From assembly GCA_001897525.1 (NCBI GenBank), contig MKTB01000020.1, positions 27,182-91,181 on the forward strand: a stretch of 64,000 nucleotides of DNA, given 5' to 3'. A program made the position numbers and the translations under genes. The number at the start of each line of letters is the position of its first letter. Position 1 is the stretch's first letter. The notes under the pieces were generated by a model, which had not been told where the DNA came from, did not search any database, and was given only the letters and a program-made list of their open reading frames with translations. Positions 44,046-52,424 of the stretch are shown here, one piece after another. Origin of the DNA: Bacteroidetes bacterium 43-16 (GTDB lineage: Bacteria > Bacteroidota > Bacteroidia > Chitinophagales > Chitinophagaceae).

Positions 44046-45836
44046 TTAATTTGTTTCCGGAACAAATGGCAGAATGGTCCATATTGTTTTTGGATGCTTC
44101 AGCATCAGGGACAACTGGGTCCAGGCGTTTATGGCCGGGTTGCCCAATTCGTTTTGCAGGAATGCCCTGCTCATGAGGTCTCCCTGGGCCTGGCTGCTGT
44201 TCATTAATTTCAGCAGGCGCTCCATATCGGAAGTGGCTCTGGGATAGGTCACTACACGGTAGCTTTCCAATCCGGCCAGGTTAGCAGCGGCTTTTATAGC
44301 CCTTTCCAGTCCGCCCATGCCATCTACCAGTTTCAGGTCAAGGGCTCTTTTACCGGTCCATACTCTGCCCTGCCCTATGCTGTCTACATAATTGATGTCC
44401 ATCTTTCTGCCTGATGCCACATGGGATTTAAACATATGGTAGATGGTATCTACACCGCTCTGTATAATAGCTCTTTCGCGCTCGCTCAGGGGTTTGGTCG
44501 CATCGCCCAGGTCGGCTAAAGGTGCTGTTTTCTCTACATCGAAGGTAATGCCCAGCTTGTTGTTGAACATTTTCTGGGTGTTCATCATCACGCCAAATAC
44601 ACCTATACTACCGGTGATGGTATTGGGCAGGGCAAAGATACTGTCGGCATTACAGGCTATATAGTACCCCCCGGAGGCGGCATAGTCGCCCATGGTCACG
44701 ACGAGTTTCTTGTTTTTTTGTAAGAGGTCAAGTTCTCTTAATATGTTTTCAGAAGCCAATGCAGAACCACCGGGAGAGTTGACACGCATGACTACGGCTT
44801 TAATGTTGCTGTCGGCATTCACTTTACGGATCTCTTCGATGAAGTCTTCAGAAGCGATCACTGCATCTGAAGTAGCTCCGGCCTTACCGTCTACGATATT
44901 GCCTTCTGCGATGAGTAAAGCGATCTGGTTGCTGCTTGGTTTTTGAGACAACCTGCTTTTGTAGTCGGATAAGGAGGCAAAGTTCAGTTTATCTTTTTTC
45001 TCCACGCCTAATTTTGTTTTCAGGATGTCTTCAAATTCATCTTTGTATTTGATGCCATCTGCCAGTCTATAGCGTAAAGCATCATCGCTGGTCTGTATCA
45101 GGCCTGCAGTCACCAGTGAATCGATGGCGCTTGCTTCCATATTGCTGTGTTCTGCTACGGCAGCCAGTATCTCAGACCAGAAGTCTTGCTGGTAAGCTTT
45201 GATCTGGGTCCTGTTTTCATCGGTCATTTTATAAGCGCGCATAGGTTCTGTAGCGCTTTTGAATTTACCGCAATAGAAGATTTCCGGTTCTACTTCCAGT
45301 TTATCCAGTAAGCCTTTGTAGAACATGAGGCTGGTGCTTAAACCTTTGAGCTCGATAGTTCCTAATGGATTGATGTAGATACTGTCCGCTACGGATGCCA
45401 CATAATAAGCTTTCTGAGAAATGGCATCGGCATAGGCGAATATAAATTTGCCGCTGCTTTTAAAGTCTTTCAGGGCATCTCTTACTTGCTGCGAGGTAGC
45501 CCAGCCATTGGCATTGCCACCGGCTTTGAGGTAAATACCTTTTATATTGTTGTCTGATTTTGCTGCTTCTATGGAACGGATCACTTCAAACAGGCCTACT
45601 GAAGAACCATTGTTGCCGCCTGTGATAGCGGACAGGATATTGGCCTGGGGGATCTCGGTGATTTGCCTGGACAGGTCTATTTCCAGGATACTGTTCTCTT
45701 TAATCACGGCCACCTGCTGGCTGGTAGCAGAGCTGACCAATGCGCCCATGATACCGAAGGAGATGATCGCCAGTAGGATACCGGACACGATAATGGCCAG
45801 GAGGGAGGCCAGGAAATACTTAAAAAAATCTTTCAT
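44046..45836 (-). CDS. sppA: Signal peptide peptidase SppA, 67-kDa type
   Basis: This inner-membrane serine protease degrades cleaved signal peptides. The 596-residue protein has one N-terminal membrane helix (about 8-35) and the duplicated S49 architecture of the long form. The catalytic dyad is Lys193 (KSATEP, first half) and Ser388 (DYAASGGYY, second half). VNSPGGSALAS and TGSIGVFG flank the site. Length matches the E. coli enzyme. A perfect -7 box (CAAAGATA on plus, 45858-45865) lies 22 bases upstream. It stands alone. Confidence 0.95.
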   Translation of the reverse strand: MKDFFKYFLASLLAIIVSGILLAIISFGIMGALVSSATSQQVAVIKENSILEIDLSRQITEIPQANILSAITGGNNGSSVGLFEVIRSIEAAKSDNNIKGIYLKAGGNANGWATSQQVRDALKDFKSSGKFIFAYADAISQKAYYVASVADSIYINPLGTIELKGLSTSLMFYKGLLDKLEVEPEIFYCGKFKSATEPMRAYKMTDENRTQIKAYQQDFWSEILAAVAEHSNMEASAIDSLVTAGLIQTSDDALRYRLADGIKYKDEFEDILKTKLGVEKKDKLNFASLSDYKSRLSQKPSSNQIALLIAEGNIVDGKAGATSDAVIASEDFIEEIRKVNADSNIKAVVMRVNSPGGSALASENILRELDLLQKNKKLVVTMGDYAASGGYYIACNADSIFALPNTITGSIGVFGVMMNTQKMFNNKLGITFDVEKTAPLADLGDATKPLSERERAIIQSGVDTIYHMFKSHVASGRKMDINYVDSIGQGRVWTGKRALDLKLVDGMGGLERAIKAAANLAGLESYRVVTYPRATSDMERLLKLMNSSQAQGDLMSRAFLQNELGNPAINAWTQLSLMLKHPKTIWTILPFVPETN

Positions 45837-45960
45837 ATTCGCTTTTTAAATTGCCCACAAAGATAAGCTTAACTTTTACAAATAAAATGTTAGGACGGGC
45901 TGCTGATTTTAGTACAAAAATTTATACTTATATTGCAGGAAGACCAAGCGTGATCATCAT

Positions 45961-46449
45961 ATGGCAAGATTTGAGTTTGAGTACACGGTAATAGACAATA
46001 AGGCAGATTTATCCCGGGAAGAAAGGGAACTGGTGGAGCAGGCCTTCGATGCAGCGGCACAACTGTCTTATGCGCCTTATTCTTCTTTTAAGGTAGGCGC
46101 AGCGGTACTGCTGGAAAACGGTACTATTGTACCAGGCAGCAACCAGGAGAATGCGGCTTTCCCGGCCAGTATTTGTGCCGAAAGAGTGGCTTTGAGCGCT
46201 GTATCGGTACTGCATCCGGGTGCAAAGATCCGGAGCATTGCGGTGGCTTATCAAAAAGATAATTTATCGGAAGCGATGGCCCATACTGTTTTGTCGCCTT
46301 GCGGCACCTGCAGGCAATCGATAGCGGAGTATACAGCCCGGCAAAAGCAGCCTATTGCATTGTTGCTGTGCAGTGCTACCGGTCCGGTCTATAGGATCAA
46401 TAATGCAATGGACCTCTTGCCTTTCTCTTTTGGTGCGGAAATGCTTTAG
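45961..46449 (+). CDS. cdd: Cytidine deaminase
   Basis: Cdd deaminates cytidine and deoxycytidine to (deoxy)uridine in pyrimidine salvage. The 162-residue homotetramer-type enzyme has zinc ligands Cys72 (with catalytic Glu74 in ICAERVAL), Cys113 and Cys116 (SPCGTCRQS). YAPYSSFKVGAAVL (about 37-50) and NQENAAFP (about 61-68) bind the nucleoside. All key residues are present. It is a single gene, divergent from sppA. Confidence 0.95.
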   Translation: MARFEFEYTVIDNKADLSREERELVEQAFDAAAQLSYAPYSSFKVGAAVLLENGTIVPGSNQENAAFPASICAERVALSAVSVLHPGAKIRSIAVAYQKDNLSEAMAHTVLSPCGTCRQSIAEYTARQKQPIALLLCSATGPVYRINNAMDLLPFSFGAEML

Positions 46450-46495
46450 TTGCCCTTCATGTAAAGTGTTGAATGAATAAGGGACCCTGAGCGTT

Positions 46496-46954
46496 TTACA
46501 GCAAATTGAATTGCTTCAAATGGTGGCTGAAATGACGGTTGTGAAACCTGAGCCATTCTTCATAATCCAATGCTCCCATTGTGGGGTTGACGGGCTGTTC
46601 TGCAGGCTGCCGCTTAAAATATGCGTCAAAGTCATTCAATTCCTTTTGAAGCTGTGTTACAGCCTCTGCTAGATCTTTATGTTTAAGGGAAGGGAGGCCT
46701 TCTGCAGGTAATACGGGCGATTTGAAGCTTATAGGCATATCCTGGTCTGTACCTAAAATAAATGCCTTGATCTTTTGTTCTTTTTCTGCCGGGTAATGTT
46801 GCTGTTGCGGATCATTTCCATTGGAGAAGCTTATGGTAAAGGATAAATGCTCGACCATATGTTGCGGGCTCATTACTCCAAATAGAGGCTGATCATCGGC
46901 CCGGAGCTTACTGATCATCTCAAATAATTTCGTCCGGTCTAAAATATTGATCAT
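46496..46954 (-). CDS. DinB-like/DUF1569-type four-helix protein
   Basis: The 152-residue cytosolic protein has two His-bearing segments, MSPQHMVEHL (about 28-37) and FHNRHFSHHLKQFNLL (about 137-152). These are spaced like the metal-binding helices of the DinB/YfiT superfamily and DUF1569. The reaction is unknown; relatives include thiol-dependent transferases. It lies 36 bases beyond the lipocalin-like gene on the same strand. Confidence 0.65.
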   Translation of the reverse strand: MINILDRTKLFEMISKLRADDQPLFGVMSPQHMVEHLSFTISFSNGNDPQQQHYPAEKEQKIKAFILGTDQDMPISFKSPVLPAEGLPSLKHKDLAEAVTQLQKELNDFDAYFKRQPAEQPVNPTMGALDYEEWLRFHNRHFSHHLKQFNLL

Positions 46955-46990
46955 TGTTGTTGCGTTTTCGTTATGTTTATTGATCCAGGC

Positions 46991-47518
46991 TCATTCCCGG
47001 CTTTGGTCTATAGTTTTTAATTTTTGTGTTATGCCCAGCTCACTTAATTTTTCGGCTACTTTTTGGGCTGTCTCCGGGTTTAATGTTGCCTCCCGGGAGA
47101 TCACATCATAACCTTTGGGGGTAAACAGGGTTGGCTCAAAAAATATAATTGCCCATTGTTGCTTTTTATCTAAATGCAGTATGTTCCATTTGCTTTTTAA
47201 CAGGCTCAGGATACCATTACCTCTCCATATAAATTCCCTGTTGGTGCTATCTTTAGGTTTATCTATTCCTTTGATGTTTTTCGTTTTCCCGTTTTTCAGG
47301 TAGCTTACTCTATCCAGCAGGTACAGGCCTTTTTTCTTTTTTACAAGGGTATAATTAAATGTAGGGGAGGTCTTATCTCCTTTTAACCACATAGGAAAGT
47401 TGGACTGATTGATAAACCATTTTCCCTCTAAATCACTCAGGTCTATGTTTACATTATTTTGTCCCATAAGGAAATGGTTAAAAGAAATAAACAGGAGGAG
47501 TAGGATTATTTGTTTCAT
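46991..47518 (-). CDS. Secreted lipocalin-like protein
   Basis: The 175-residue protein has a signal peptide (ending LMGQ). A lipocalin-type pattern follows: DLSDLEGKWFINQSN near the N-terminus of the mature chain, a basic YLLDRVSYLKNGKTKNIKG strand pair, and the C-terminal GYDVISREATLNPETAQKVAEKL. That last part resembles the YxxISRxPxL...helix ending of bacterial Blc-like lipocalins. It might bind a hydrophobic ligand in the periplasm. The assignment is by pattern only. Confidence 0.6.
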   Translation of the reverse strand: MKQIILLLLFISFNHFLMGQNNVNIDLSDLEGKWFINQSNFPMWLKGDKTSPTFNYTLVKKKKGLYLLDRVSYLKNGKTKNIKGIDKPKDSTNREFIWRGNGILSLLKSKWNILHLDKKQQWAIIFFEPTLFTPKGYDVISREATLNPETAQKVAEKLSELGITQKLKTIDQSRE

Positions 47519-47547
47519 ACATTGGCAAAAAGGATAAAATCCAGGAT

Positions 47548-47943
47548 TTAAATGGTGTCATCATCTTGTAGTTCAGTTCTTTTATTAACCTGTAACAGGT
47601 CGAATAGGCCCATCAATAGTACCAAAATAACAAAGGCTATCGTAAGCGGAATGCTGATGACCTTCATATACAGCATCAAAATAAAAAGGGCTAAACCTAT
47701 AACAACAGATATGGTACCGGTAATATATTTTATAGCCCGGTTCGGTTTTCCCTGTAAGGAGAAAACGTTATCCAACACTAATAGTATTGAATAGATAAGG
47801 CACAGGTAATTAGCTATTTTTTCTTCCTCCCTTAAATTGTTGCTCTCCTGCAGTATACTTATTGAGCTGATAAAGCCTGCTATGGCCATCAAAAATTTTG
47901 AAATGATCCAGAAATAGTAAGTGGATTGGTAGAATTTTCTCAT
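47548..47943 (-). CDS. Small four-helix membrane protein, unknown
   Basis: The 131-residue protein has about four hydrophobic segments (residues 10-28, 42-60, 75-92 and 95-115). A charged loop sits around 30-42 and an acidic tail ends LQDDDTI. No family was recognised. It sits among other single small minus-strand genes. Confidence 0.5.
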   Translation of the reverse strand: MRKFYQSTYYFWIISKFLMAIAGFISSISILQESNNLREEEKIANYLCLIYSILLVLDNVFSLQGKPNRAIKYITGTISVVIGLALFILMLYMKVISIPLTIAFVILVLLMGLFDLLQVNKRTELQDDDTI

Positions 47944-47996
47944 GTTTACTGCTTGAGCTTATGGATCAAATATAGTTATTATTTAAAAGCTTTAAG

Positions 47997-48419
47997 CTAT
48001 CCCTGTACTTTATATCGCTGTACTCCCTTTACTACAAGTATTGCAAACAGATACAAGATCAGGATCGCGATTCCTTTGCCTGCCAGTTCAAACAATGTCC
48101 AGTAAAAACCTATCTCCATATCGTTATCTATTTTTCTGTATTGCGGAGCAATGGTCCAGTACCATTGAAAGAAAAGGATGGCTTTGGCCACTGCCAATCC
48201 TGCAATAGATGCGAAAGACAGTCTTAAATAAGTTTTGCTAAAACTCTTTGTTTTGATGAAATTCCAGCTTAAGCCAACGACCAGGATGCTGGCTATAGCC
48301 AGTGGTAGTAGTTCCATAAGGTTATCTGCTTCGTGGTATTTATATTGCTTCACGAAATTTTGCAGCAGGTATTGACTGATTAAAAAAGTGAGGAAGGCGA
48401 TAAGGGGTCTGTTCTTCAT
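47997..48419 (-). CDS. Small membrane protein, unknown
   Basis: The 140-residue protein has four probable membrane helices (around 8-22, 34-50, 67-85 and 112-130). Charged loops include KQYKYHEADN and WTIAPQYRKIDND. The C-terminus is basic (KGVQRYKVQG), consistent with a cytosolic end. No family was recognised. Its neighbours are also small proteins of mixed type. Confidence 0.5.
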   Translation of the reverse strand: MKNRPLIAFLTFLISQYLLQNFVKQYKYHEADNLMELLPLAIASILVVGLSWNFIKTKSFSKTYLRLSFASIAGLAVAKAILFFQWYWTIAPQYRKIDNDMEIGFYWTLFELAGKGIAILILYLFAILVVKGVQRYKVQG

Positions 48420-48460
48420 GATTTATAGAGTGTATGCTCAGGCTGAACTACCGGGTTTTA

Positions 48461-48874
48461 TTAATTGATGATTGCTCCTTTGTTATTGGCCAGTCTTTCG
48501 CGCCATTGCTGCAGGGCTTCGGGCGTTATGCGTTCCCAGTCGCTCACTTCACCAATGATCTTCAGGGGTGCCTGGCTACGATAGGACCTTGTGGGATTGC
48601 CCGGAAATTTTTTATCGGTGACATTAGGGTCATTTTCAAAGCTGCCGGTAGGCTCAACCAGGTACACGCGTTCTCTACCCTCCCCTTTAGCGAGTGCAGC
48701 AGCAAGTCCTGCGCCATTGACTAGAGCGGTGAAGTAAATATGGTTCATAATGACTTCGGGATGATAGTTGGAGTTGAAGCCCGGTGTTAAGAGTTCTCCC
48801 ACCTGTAAATCTGCCCTGGTGCCATGATAAAAAGGACCATGATCTAAAACTTCGGTATTTGCCTGTGTATCCAT
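48461..48874 (-). CDS. arr: Arr-family NAD+-rifamycin ADP-ribosyltransferase
   Basis: Arr enzymes inactivate rifampicin by ADP-ribosylation of a hydroxyl on the ansa chain. The 137-residue protein matches the small stand-alone Arr form over its full length: FYHGTRADLQVGELLTPG (about 15-32), YFTA.V.GAGLAAALA (about 48-63), RVYLVEPTGSFENDPNVTDKKFPGNPT (about 69-95) and SYRS (about 97-100). The NAD-binding His17 and following Gly-Thr are present. The gene stands alone, with no integron or transposase nearby, so it looks like a chromosomal copy. Confidence 0.9.
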   Translation of the reverse strand: MDTQANTEVLDHGPFYHGTRADLQVGELLTPGFNSNYHPEVIMNHIYFTALVNGAGLAAALAKGEGRERVYLVEPTGSFENDPNVTDKKFPGNPTRSYRSQAPLKIIGEVSDWERITPEALQQWRERLANNKGAIIN

Positions 48875-48962
48875 TATGTATTTTGTTGTATATTGTATTT
48901 AGCGATGCTACATTTAATGACTGTCTTGTACTGTTTATAAAAGATTATCAACAGTACAAATT

Positions 48963-49232
48963 TTAAACAGTATGAATACCCCTTTGATCTACAAAGAAAA
49001 CGAGCTTGCCCTCATGATCTTTTATATAACATTCTATATCTAAATTCTTTTTTACTTTTTGCAATATATAATCTTTTGCAGTATCTAAGTCTTCAAAAAT
49101 AGTGTATACATCATTCCATTCATCACCGGAATGATAATAATTGTTGTCATTTCTTAATACTATTCCTGTAGCAAATTCAGCTGTCCAAACGATAAACTGA
49201 TGCGGCTGTAGTTTAATTGCTTTTACGCTCAT
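48963..49232 (-). CDS. Small protein of unknown function
   Basis: The 89-residue, soluble, mixed alpha/beta protein has no signal peptide. It contains YTIFEDLDTAKDYILQKVKKN (an amphipathic helix) followed by ECYIKDHEGKLVFFVD (strands). That arrangement is seen in small DUF-type proteins of Bacteroidota. No family was assigned. It lies 31 bases after the preceding lipoprotein gene on the same strand. Confidence 0.5.
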   Translation of the reverse strand: MSVKAIKLQPHQFIVWTAEFATGIVLRNDNNYYHSGDEWNDVYTIFEDLDTAKDYILQKVKKNLDIECYIKDHEGKLVFFVDQRGIHTV

Positions 49233-49263
49233 AGGTTCTCTTTTATACCTGATAAGGCGCTGA

Positions 49264-50031
49264 TTATTCTTCTTCGAAGTTTACATTTTTCTCCATCAAG
49301 GTCTGTATCGTTATCTTACTGGCGGGCAGCAATTTGGGATTTGTGATACCGCTCTTTGTTGTCCTGAAGTCAAATTCGAGTCCGCTGATGATGGTACTGT
49401 CATCCACATAGCTCGATTTGGGTATGGTATAATGACCATTGCGGCCGATCTTTATAATTTTTTCAGGCTTATATCCATAATTTTTCTCATTAGGCGGACT
49501 ATTCTTTTGCAGCACAGACATAAAAATGCTTAGTTCATCTATGTCCTGCATATTCTTCCAGGAAATGATAAAGTCGCTGTTCAGATCGCCTCTTTCCTGG
49601 CATATAATGTTTGCTTCCTGCTCTTCCCGGAGTGCATTAATAGTACCCAGGAGCGATGTTGTGCCATCGGCCAGTTTGATCTCTACAGTATAGGTTTCCA
49701 CAACGGGTACATCAGGGAAGGTGTACACTGATTCATTACTGTAATAAAGTCCTTGCCGGTGCTGGACTTGTCTTTCTACCCCATTTACGATAATGCTGAC
49801 CGAATCGTTGCTGATCCTGTGCCCCCGCTTGTCCTTTAAAGTGACCACTACACTATTAGCTGCTTTATCCTCCGGGTTTTGTGTTATTTCTATGTCTGCT
49901 GCTAGCAGGGAGATGTCTGTGATCTTTTCATCAGAAAGTGAAGAGCTACAGGCGCTCATGCCTGTGATGGAAAGCAATAGTATAAAGAGGGCATAAAGTA
50001 TGGATTTTTCAGAACCTGTATTCATCATCAT
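49264..50031 (-). CDS. Lipoprotein of unknown function
   Basis: The 255-residue product has a lipoprotein signal (LLLLSITGMSAC, Cys28) and a mature region of beta-strands resembling Ig-like sandwich domains: a first unit with VVVTLKDKRGHRISNDSVSIIVNG, then YTVEIKLADGTTSLLG. This is the pattern of bacterial Ig-like or carbohydrate-facing lipoproteins. No conserved catalytic residues were seen. Two or three Met codons lie at the start (MMMN); the first is used here. Confidence 0.65.
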   Translation of the reverse strand: MMMNTGSEKSILYALFILLLSITGMSACSSSLSDEKITDISLLAADIEITQNPEDKAANSVVVTLKDKRGHRISNDSVSIIVNGVERQVQHRQGLYYSNESVYTFPDVPVVETYTVEIKLADGTTSLLGTINALREEQEANIICQERGDLNSDFIISWKNMQDIDELSIFMSVLQKNSPPNEKNYGYKPEKIIKIGRNGHYTIPKSSYVDDSTIISGLEFDFRTTKSGITNPKLLPASKITIQTLMEKNVNFEEE

Positions 50032-50121
50032 AAATTGGTAAATAGATTTTTATTTTGATCCCTGAATAATGATCAGACAGTACAAAAGCAGTTTGATAAT
50101 TCTTTTTTTGTAATCCCAGGC

Positions 50122-50601
50122 TTACCGCTCCCAGTAATCGGGCGGATAAAGTTGCTGCCCGTATTTTTCGGAGAGTAGCCTCAGCTTTTCTTTAATATCC
50201 ACTTCATTGCCTGGTTTGGTGTCCAGGTAGGCTGCAGCTTCCGAAAAGAAATTGTCGAGCCCTGCAGGGACTACGGTACATAATAGTTTTGCCGTTTCCT
50301 CACTCCGGTTTTTGAAATTGTGTACGCCTCCTCCTTTGGGGATCGCTACGGTATCTCCTTTACGTGCCGGGAAAGTACCATTTGCCGAGGTAAAATATAA
50401 TTCACCTTCCAGTACAAAAAAGATCTCTTCAAAACCCGGGTGCTCATGCGGTACGGGTCCTGCCCCGGGAGGTACGGACATTTCTATAATGGCATAGGCC
50501 CCATTAGTAGCTGCTCCCGGGACAATGATGCGGTATGTGCCCCCGGCTATATTTAATGTTTCGCCCTGGTCCTGCGCGATTATCCTGATGTTATGGCTCA
50601 T
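50122..50601 (-). CDS. Cupin-domain protein
   Basis: The 159-residue protein has a single cupin_2 barrel. Motif 1 is VPPGAGPVPHEHPGFEEIFFVLEGE (the HEH...E metal site, about 47-71), and motif 2 is PKGGGVHNFKNRS (His, about 93-105). Together they give the 3-His/1-Glu metal set. The C-terminal helix is LREKLRLLSEKYGQ-like. It could be a dioxygenase, isomerase or simple binding protein; substrate is unknown. Confidence 0.82.
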   Translation of the reverse strand: MSHNIRIIAQDQGETLNIAGGTYRIIVPGAATNGAYAIIEMSVPPGAGPVPHEHPGFEEIFFVLEGELYFTSANGTFPARKGDTVAIPKGGGVHNFKNRSEETAKLLCTVVPAGLDNFFSEAAAYLDTKPGNEVDIKEKLRLLSEKYGQQLYPPDYWER

Positions 50602-50714
50602 TGTTCAGCGATTATTTGTATCAATAATAGAACAGAAATTACCACTCTATAGCGGTAATGTTCCTATTTATTTCAAATGTAGCAATAAAATGCTCAAGCC
50701 TGAGCTTCACCGTT

Positions 50715-51929
50715 TTAATGAGGGGCTTGCCAGAAGTAGGAAGGATCATGCGTTATGGTATTGTTCTTTAAGTACTTGTTGTTTTCATTCCATCCGCCAG
50801 GCAGGAGGGAAATGAATTGCAGATCTTTATCTAAAGGCCGGTACCTGCTTTCTGCATTGAACTGGCTTTTGTTGGTACATTGTATCCAGTAGAGGTTTTT
50901 GGCCATATAATAATCCAGGTACCAGTCTTTAGTGACCTGGGTTTCTGTATTCAGGCTCATGGGCTGGTTATTTTTCAGGCGTTCCCGCACTTCTTCTATG
51001 CTCAGCAGATTATTGTTTTCATCCTTCACATAGATCCCATGAGAAGCATCCATCCACAGCCATTTTTTCAGGGTTTCTGAGTAGACGCTGTTGATCACAT
51101 GGCAATCGGGGTCTTCCTGGTCTTTGGGCATACAGGTCACATAGCGCGATTTAAAACCCATAGCCAGGTACATTTCATTTAGGGTCATAGCCTTGTGCCT
51201 ACAGTTTATGCCTTTGCCGGTGGTCTTATGATAGTTGTAAAAGTCGATCGCATCAAATTCGCATAAAGCCCAGTTGCTGCCATCGTATTTGATGCTATGG
51301 GTAACAAATAACATGATGTTGATCAGTTTGGAAACTTCATCTCCATTGCCTGCTATAGAATCCAGGTTGAAATATTGTCTGACCTGTTTTAAATTATAGT
51401 GATCAGCAGCCTGGTATTGAAATGCGGGCAGGGAATCCTGCTTACCACGCTGATAGCTGCCGGATTGTTGTAATAAAACGAGTTTATCATATTGTTTTAA
51501 GCGGTTAAATGCGGCAATGAATTTTTTCTCTTTACGTATATTATCTAAGTCGGTATCTTTTTTAGCATGTTGGTATTCTGTATAGCCTCTTGCTACTGCT
51601 TGTTCAAAACTAAGTGCTGCTTCTTTTTTTTGACCCAGCAATGATTGCACACAGGCCAGGTTATAGTAGAGATTAATATACATTGTTTTGATAATATTGG
51701 ATACTTCCTGCTTTTCTGTCTGGGGTAATTGTAAGGTATCAAGGGTATGTAGGATTGTCTTTAATACGCCTGCTGCTTCCCCGTATTCTTTAGCCGGGTA
51801 ATGGGTGTTATAGGCACTTTCCAGTTTTTGAAATTGTCCCAGGAACTTATTCCAAACGGGCAGGTTTGTTTGTGCCAAAGCGTTGAATGTAAATAATAAA
51901 CTCAGCAGGCATGTTATCAGAAGTCTCAT
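50715..51929 (-). CDS. Exported transglutaminase-like protein with TPR-like N-terminus
   Basis: The 404-residue protein has a signal peptide (FNALAQ). An all-helical N-terminal half follows (about 25-165; a TPR-like YNLACVQSLLGQKKEAALSFEQAVARG). The transglutaminase-like domain at about 200-330 has Cys in GKGINCRHKAMTLNEMYLAMG, His in DPDCHVINSVY, and Asp in WLWMDASHGIYV. The catalytic triad is complete. Substrate is unknown. It stands alone before the 21-nt repeat region. Confidence 0.8.
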   Translation of the reverse strand: MRLLITCLLSLLFTFNALAQTNLPVWNKFLGQFQKLESAYNTHYPAKEYGEAAGVLKTILHTLDTLQLPQTEKQEVSNIIKTMYINLYYNLACVQSLLGQKKEAALSFEQAVARGYTEYQHAKKDTDLDNIRKEKKFIAAFNRLKQYDKLVLLQQSGSYQRGKQDSLPAFQYQAADHYNLKQVRQYFNLDSIAGNGDEVSKLINIMLFVTHSIKYDGSNWALCEFDAIDFYNYHKTTGKGINCRHKAMTLNEMYLAMGFKSRYVTCMPKDQEDPDCHVINSVYSETLKKWLWMDASHGIYVKDENNNLLSIEEVRERLKNNQPMSLNTETQVTKDWYLDYYMAKNLYWIQCTNKSQFNAESRYRPLDKDLQFISLLPGGWNENNKYLKNNTITHDPSYFWQAPH

Positions 51930-52080
51930 ATTGACAGGTTGTATTTAGGATTTGAAAGGATTTTGGATTATTCGTAAGGGCAAGTTTATGGATAAAAAAT
52001 TGATTTACAATCATTGCCACTACTGTTGCAGGTAATTTATTCTTTTAATTTTATGGTATAATTAAATTGAAGCACTCTTT

Positions 52081-52333
52081 TATGCCAAAGGGTTAAGGTA
52101 TGGAAAACTTTATTTATGTCACGGAATATTTCATTTAAGTTATGGAATACGTGACTTAGTGCATGGAAAACAACATTTATGTCGCGGAATATTCAATTTA
52201 GTGTAAGGAAAATCTTTTTTAGGTTACGGAATACTGTATTTAAGGTACAGAATACGTGACTTAGTGCATAGAAAATAACATTTATGCTGCGGAACACGCA
52301 AGTAAGGGTATGAAAGACTCTGTTTTGGTGTGT
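52081..52333. repeat. Array of twelve degenerate 21-nt tandem repeats
   Basis: Twelve units follow without spacers, exactly 21 bases each apart from the last, which is 22. The consensus is about GGAATA-----TTTA-GT-A-. Unit starts are 52081, 52102, 52123, 52144, 52165, 52186 and so on. Units at 52144-52185 and 52249-52290 form a higher-order copy pair, 105 bases apart with about 37 of 42 identical bases. One frame reads as a 7-residue repeat (GIxxLxY/H) but is broken by stop codons in the units at 52186 and 52270, so the array is treated as non-coding. Confidence 0.9.
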
Positions 52334-52381
52334 GGAATGTTTAGACTAAAGTATTGCCAGGGAAACAGGAAGGGAACTTCT

Positions 52382-52414
52382 AAACCTATAAGGTTTCAAA
52401 AACCTTATAGGTTT
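52382..52414 (-). terminator. Palindromic terminator-like element
   Basis: A perfect 15-bp palindrome (AAACCTATAAGGTTT, 52382-52396, against 52400-52414) has a 3-base loop and lies 11 bases past the stop codon of the phosphatase gene. The same type of element recurs in Bacteroidota intergenic regions from memory, so it may be a dispersed repeat serving as a terminator. Confidence 0.7.
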
Positions 52415-52424
52415 TGGGTGGTGG

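Larger units (their letters stand above)
51930..52424. other. Non-coding region with 21-nt tandem repeats
   Basis: The 495-base gap between two minus-strand genes contains no gene that I can support. Its central part is the 21-nt repeat array (52081-52333). Its right end is the 15-bp palindrome (52382-52414). Confidence 0.8.

Noticed and set aside
52066..52206. Short ORF reading as heptad repeats across the array
   Set aside because: It has no start codon, and stop codons interrupt the units at 52186 and 52270.
52081..52333. CRISPR array
   Set aside because: The 21-nt units abut without unique spacers, and no cas gene lies nearby.
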